Source: Actinomycetes bacterium
GTDB lineage: Bacteria; Actinomycetota; Acidimicrobiia; Spongiisociales; UBA5794
Direction: 5' to 3'
Assembly: GCA_024640745.1 (NCBI GenBank)
Contig: JAHEEL010000138.1
Coordinates: 1-6,288 of the forward strand
DNA length: 6,288 nt
The notes below the pieces were generated by a model, which did no database searches, was not told the origin of the DNA, and worked only from the letters and a program-made list of their open reading frames with translations. Of this stretch, positions 4,307-6,288 are shown piece by piece. The translations under genes and the position numbers were made by a program. Numbering within the stretch: the stretch's first letter is position 1; the number at the start of each line of letters is the position of its first letter.

Positions 4307-6288
4307 CTACGAGAGACCGTCCTCGAACTCGTCTTCGAACGACACGACGGTGCGCCCGGGTTTGGCTGCATCGCCCCCGTCGCTCCCGCGGTCACCGCCG
4401 CGAGCACGCCCGCGATCGCGCTGATCACGATCACGGCCGCGTCCACGGTCGCGTCCGCGGTCGCGTCCACGCCCACGATCCCGATCACTCTCGCCACGAT
4501 CATCGCTCTTCTGCTCCGAGCCCCCTCCAGCGGGCTCGGGGGCGTTGGCGAGGTCGAGGCTCACCTTGCCACGGTCGTCGATCTCGCGAACGACGACTTC
4601 GACCTTGTCACCGAGGGCAAGCACGTCCTCGACCCGATCGATGCGCTTCCCACCACCGATCTTGGAGATGTGCAGCAGGCCGTCGCGACCGGGAAGGATG
4701 TTGACGAACGCTCCGAACTTCGTGATGTTCACGACTTCGCCCTCGTACGTCTCGCCGACGTTCGCCTCCGGCGGATACCCAATAGCCAGGATCCGCTCCT
4801 TGGCGAGCTCGAGCGACGTCGTGTCGGGAGCGCCGACACGGATCGTGCCGTCGTCCTCGATCTCGATCGTGGCGCCGGTCTCCTCTTCGAGTTCGCGAAT
4901 CGTCTTGCCCTTCGGGCCGATGACCTCGCCGATCTTGTCCTTCGGGACCGAGATCGCCTCGATCTTCGGGGCAGTCGGGGCAAGCGCTTCCCGCGGTGCG
5001 GGCAGCACGTCGGTCATCTTTCCGAGGATGAACATCCGCGCGTCCTTCGCCTGGTTCATCGCGTCGATGAGAACCTGCGCCGGAAGCGACTCGATCTTCG
5101 TGTCGAGCTGCAACGCGGTGATCATGTCATCGGTCCCGGCGACCTTGAAGTCCATGTCTCCCAATGCGTCTTCGGCGCCAAGGATGTCGGTCAGTGTGAC
5201 GAACTCGCCGTCGTGATTGATCAGCCCCATCGCGATTCCAGCGACCGGTGACGCGATCGGAACGCCGGCGTCCATGAGCGACATCGATGATCCGCAGACC
5301 GACGCCATCGACGAAGACCCGTTCGACATGAGCACTTCGGAGACGAGGCGGAACGCGTATGGGAACTCCTCGTCATCCGGGATGACGGGGAGCAATGCCT
5401 TCTCAGCCAGCGCTCCGTGTCCGATCTCGCGACGCTTTGGTCCGCGCATGAAACCCGCTTCGCCGGTGGCGAACGGCGGCATGTTGTAGTGATGCATGTA
5501 GCGCTTGGAGTCCTCGATGGAGATCGTGTCGAGCATCTGCTCCATCTTCATCATTCCGAGCGTCGTGACGTTGAGGACCTGCGTCTCACCGCGCTGGAAG
5601 AGGCCGGAGCCGTGAGCCTGCGGAATGACGCCGACCTTGACGTCGATTTCGCGGATGTCGGTGACACCGCGACCGTCGAGGCGCACCCCGTCGGCGACGA
5701 CGCGTGACCGCATCACCTGCTTCTGCACGCCTCGATAGGCGTTCGATGCCGCTCGGGCACCGTCCGCATCGTCCTCGTCGAGACCGAGCTCGGCGAGCAC
5801 CTCTTCCTTCGTGGCCGCCTCGGACGCAAGCCGTTCGGTTTTGTCGGTGATCGTGCCGAGCGCTTCGAGCTTCGGCTTTGCGATCGCCTCAACCCGGTCG
5901 TACATCTCCGGCGAGTAGTCCTCGAAGATCGGCCACTCGACCGGGGCGGCGGGCCCAACGGCCTCGAGCAGCTGGAGTTGGAGGTCGATGAGCGTGGCAA
6001 TGTAGCCCTTGGCCTCTTCGAGTCCGTGCGCAACCGTCGCTTCATCGCTGGGCTGCTGACCATCCTGGACGAGCCGGTACCCGTTCTCGGTGGCGCCGGC
6101 CTCGACCATCGCAATGTCGATCTCTCCTGCGTTGTTCCGCTTGCCGGCAACAACGAGGTCGAGCACCTCGTCTTCGAGCAGGTCGTAGGTCGGGAACGGA
6201 ACCCACGCGCCGTCGATGAGCGCGAGCCGGACAGCGCCGATCGGGCCATCGAAGGGCAGTGCGCTCAGCGTCAGCGCCGCGGAGGCGC
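4307..6288 (-). CDS. pnp: Polynucleotide phosphorylase (PNPase), N-terminus cut by window edge
   Basis: The frame is open from the window edge (first complete codon ends at 6286) to a TAG at 4307, giving 659 residues; roughly the first 100 or so are missing. PNPase is a trimeric 3'-5' exoribonuclease that degrades RNA with phosphate to release nucleoside diphosphates. The fragment opens in the first RNase PH domain (ASAALTLSALPFDGPIGAVR). The alpha-helical linker follows (about 90-190). The second RNase PH domain (about 195-420) has FQRGETQVL, KRREIGHG, NGSSSMASVCGSS and ILGAEDALGDMDFK, whose D373, D379 and K381 (fragment numbering) match E. coli catalytic D486, D492 and K494. A KH domain with the GxxG loop GPKG (about 442-500) and an S1 domain (about 509-580) complete the core. 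A 79-residue Arg/Asp/Gly-rich tail ends in an acidic motif, SFEDEFEDGLS. The internal GTG at 6166 is not the start, because family-typical sequence continues upstream of it. Confidence 0.97.
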   Translation of the reverse strand, partial: ASAALTLSALPFDGPIGAVRLALIDGAWVPFPTYDLLEDEVLDLVVAGKRNNAGEIDIAMVEAGATENGYRLVQDGQQPSDEATVAHGLEEAKGYIATLIDLQLQLLEAVGPAAPVEWPIFEDYSPEMYDRVEAIAKPKLEALGTITDKTERLASEAATKEEVLAELGLDEDDADGARAASNAYRGVQKQVMRSRVVADGVRLDGRGVTDIREIDVKVGVIPQAHGSGLFQRGETQVLNVTTLGMMKMEQMLDTISIEDSKRYMHHYNMPPFATGEAGFMRGPKRREIGHGALAEKALLPVIPDDEEFPYAFRLVSEVLMSNGSSSMASVCGSSMSLMDAGVPIASPVAGIAMGLINHDGEFVTLTDILGAEDALGDMDFKVAGTDDMITALQLDTKIESLPAQVLIDAMNQAKDARMFILGKMTDVLPAPREALAPTAPKIEAISVPKDKIGEVIGPKGKTIRELEEETGATIEIEDDGTIRVGAPDTTSLELAKERILAIGYPPEANVGETYEGEVVNITKFGAFVNILPGRDGLLHISKIGGGKRIDRVEDVLALGDKVEVVVREIDDRGKVSLDLANAPEPAGGGSEQKSDDRGESDRDRGRGRDRGRDRGRGRDRDQRDRGRARGGDRGSDGGDAAKPGRTVVSFEDEFEDGLS
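4439..4474. repeat. 12-bp tandem repeat in the pnp C-terminal tail
   Basis: Three head-to-tail 12-mers run GCGTCCACGGTC (4439-4450), GCGTCCGCGGTC (4451-4462) and GCGTCCACGCCC (4463-4474), the last diverging at its end. On the coding (minus) strand they encode part of the alternating Arg-Asp-Arg-Gly tail of PNPase. Weaker Arg/Asp-coding repetition continues on both sides, from about 4405 to 4500. Confidence 0.75.

Noticed and set aside
4322..4345. Possible LexA half-sites (CGAAC repeated) near the pnp 3' end
   Set aside because: The two copies are direct, not inverted, lie within coding sequence for the Glu/Phe/Asp tail, and have no GTTCG partner arm.
4405..4500. Short periodic repeats as a possible CRISPR or regulatory array
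   Set aside because: The 12-bp units have no unique spacers, stay in the pnp frame and are explained by the repetitive Arg-Asp-Gly protein tail.
3913..4503. Upstream extension of the imuA' frame to 4503 (433 codons in total)
   Set aside because: The extension crosses the LexA box, the imuA' promoter, the whole dodecin gene, the hairpin and the pnp tail. It is open only because stop codons are rare at this base composition.
6164..6166. GTG at 6166 as the start of pnp
   Set aside because: Forty further in-frame codons up to the window edge encode canonical PNPase sequence (PFDGPIGAVR and beyond), so the real start lies outside the window.

Overview
The window is a GC-rich bacterial chromosome segment, most likely from an actinobacterium (Actinomycetota). 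The grounds are an imuA'-imuB mutasome pair, a perfect mycobacterial-type LexA box (TCGAAC-N4-GTTCGA), an actinobacterial-style PNPase and TANNNT-type -10 elements. A deep-branching class such as Acidimicrobiia is a guess; nothing here fixes the class. There are no transposases, phage genes, CRISPR arrays, rRNAs or tRNAs, and six protein genes fill almost all of the sequence.

Layout. (1) 1-1016, minus strand, runs off the left edge: a YcaQ/HTH_42-family DNA crosslink glycosylase. (2) 1054-1806, plus: a PlsC-type 1-acylglycerol-3-phosphate acyltransferase, divergent from ycaQ across a 37-bp gap holding a symmetric TANNNTA element that could serve both genes. (3) 1797-3269, minus: imuB, a Y-family polymerase-like mutasome subunit; its 3' end overlaps plsC by 10 bp tail to tail. 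(4) 3202-3912, minus: imuA', a RecA-like mutasome subunit directly upstream of imuB and overlapping it by 68 bp. (5) 4027-4233, plus: a small dodecin-like flavin-binding protein, divergent from imuA'. (6) 4307-6288, minus, runs off the right edge: polynucleotide phosphorylase (pnp), lacking its N-terminus here. A 12-bp perfect hairpin lies between the convergent dodecin and pnp genes.

How it works together. The best regulatory signal is the imuA' promoter: a -35 (TTGAGA) and a -10 (TAGGAT) exactly 17 bp apart, with the 16-bp LexA palindrome filling the spacer. This predicts tight SOS control of imuA'-imuB, which in other actinobacteria works with DnaE2 (not in this window) in damage-induced mutagenic synthesis. 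The same operator lies near the -35 region of the predicted dodecin promoter, so LexA may affect both directions. The ycaQ-type glycosylase 2 kb away makes this a loose DNA-repair neighbourhood, though no LexA box is seen at ycaQ. PlsC (phospholipid synthesis) and PNPase (RNA turnover) are housekeeping genes.

No wholly new system is evident. The most interesting points are the promoter-embedded LexA box, loss of key ATPase residues in ImuA', the atypical flavin-site residues of the dodecin, the shared -10 between ycaQ and plsC, and the repetitive Arg/Asp/Gly tail of PNPase.
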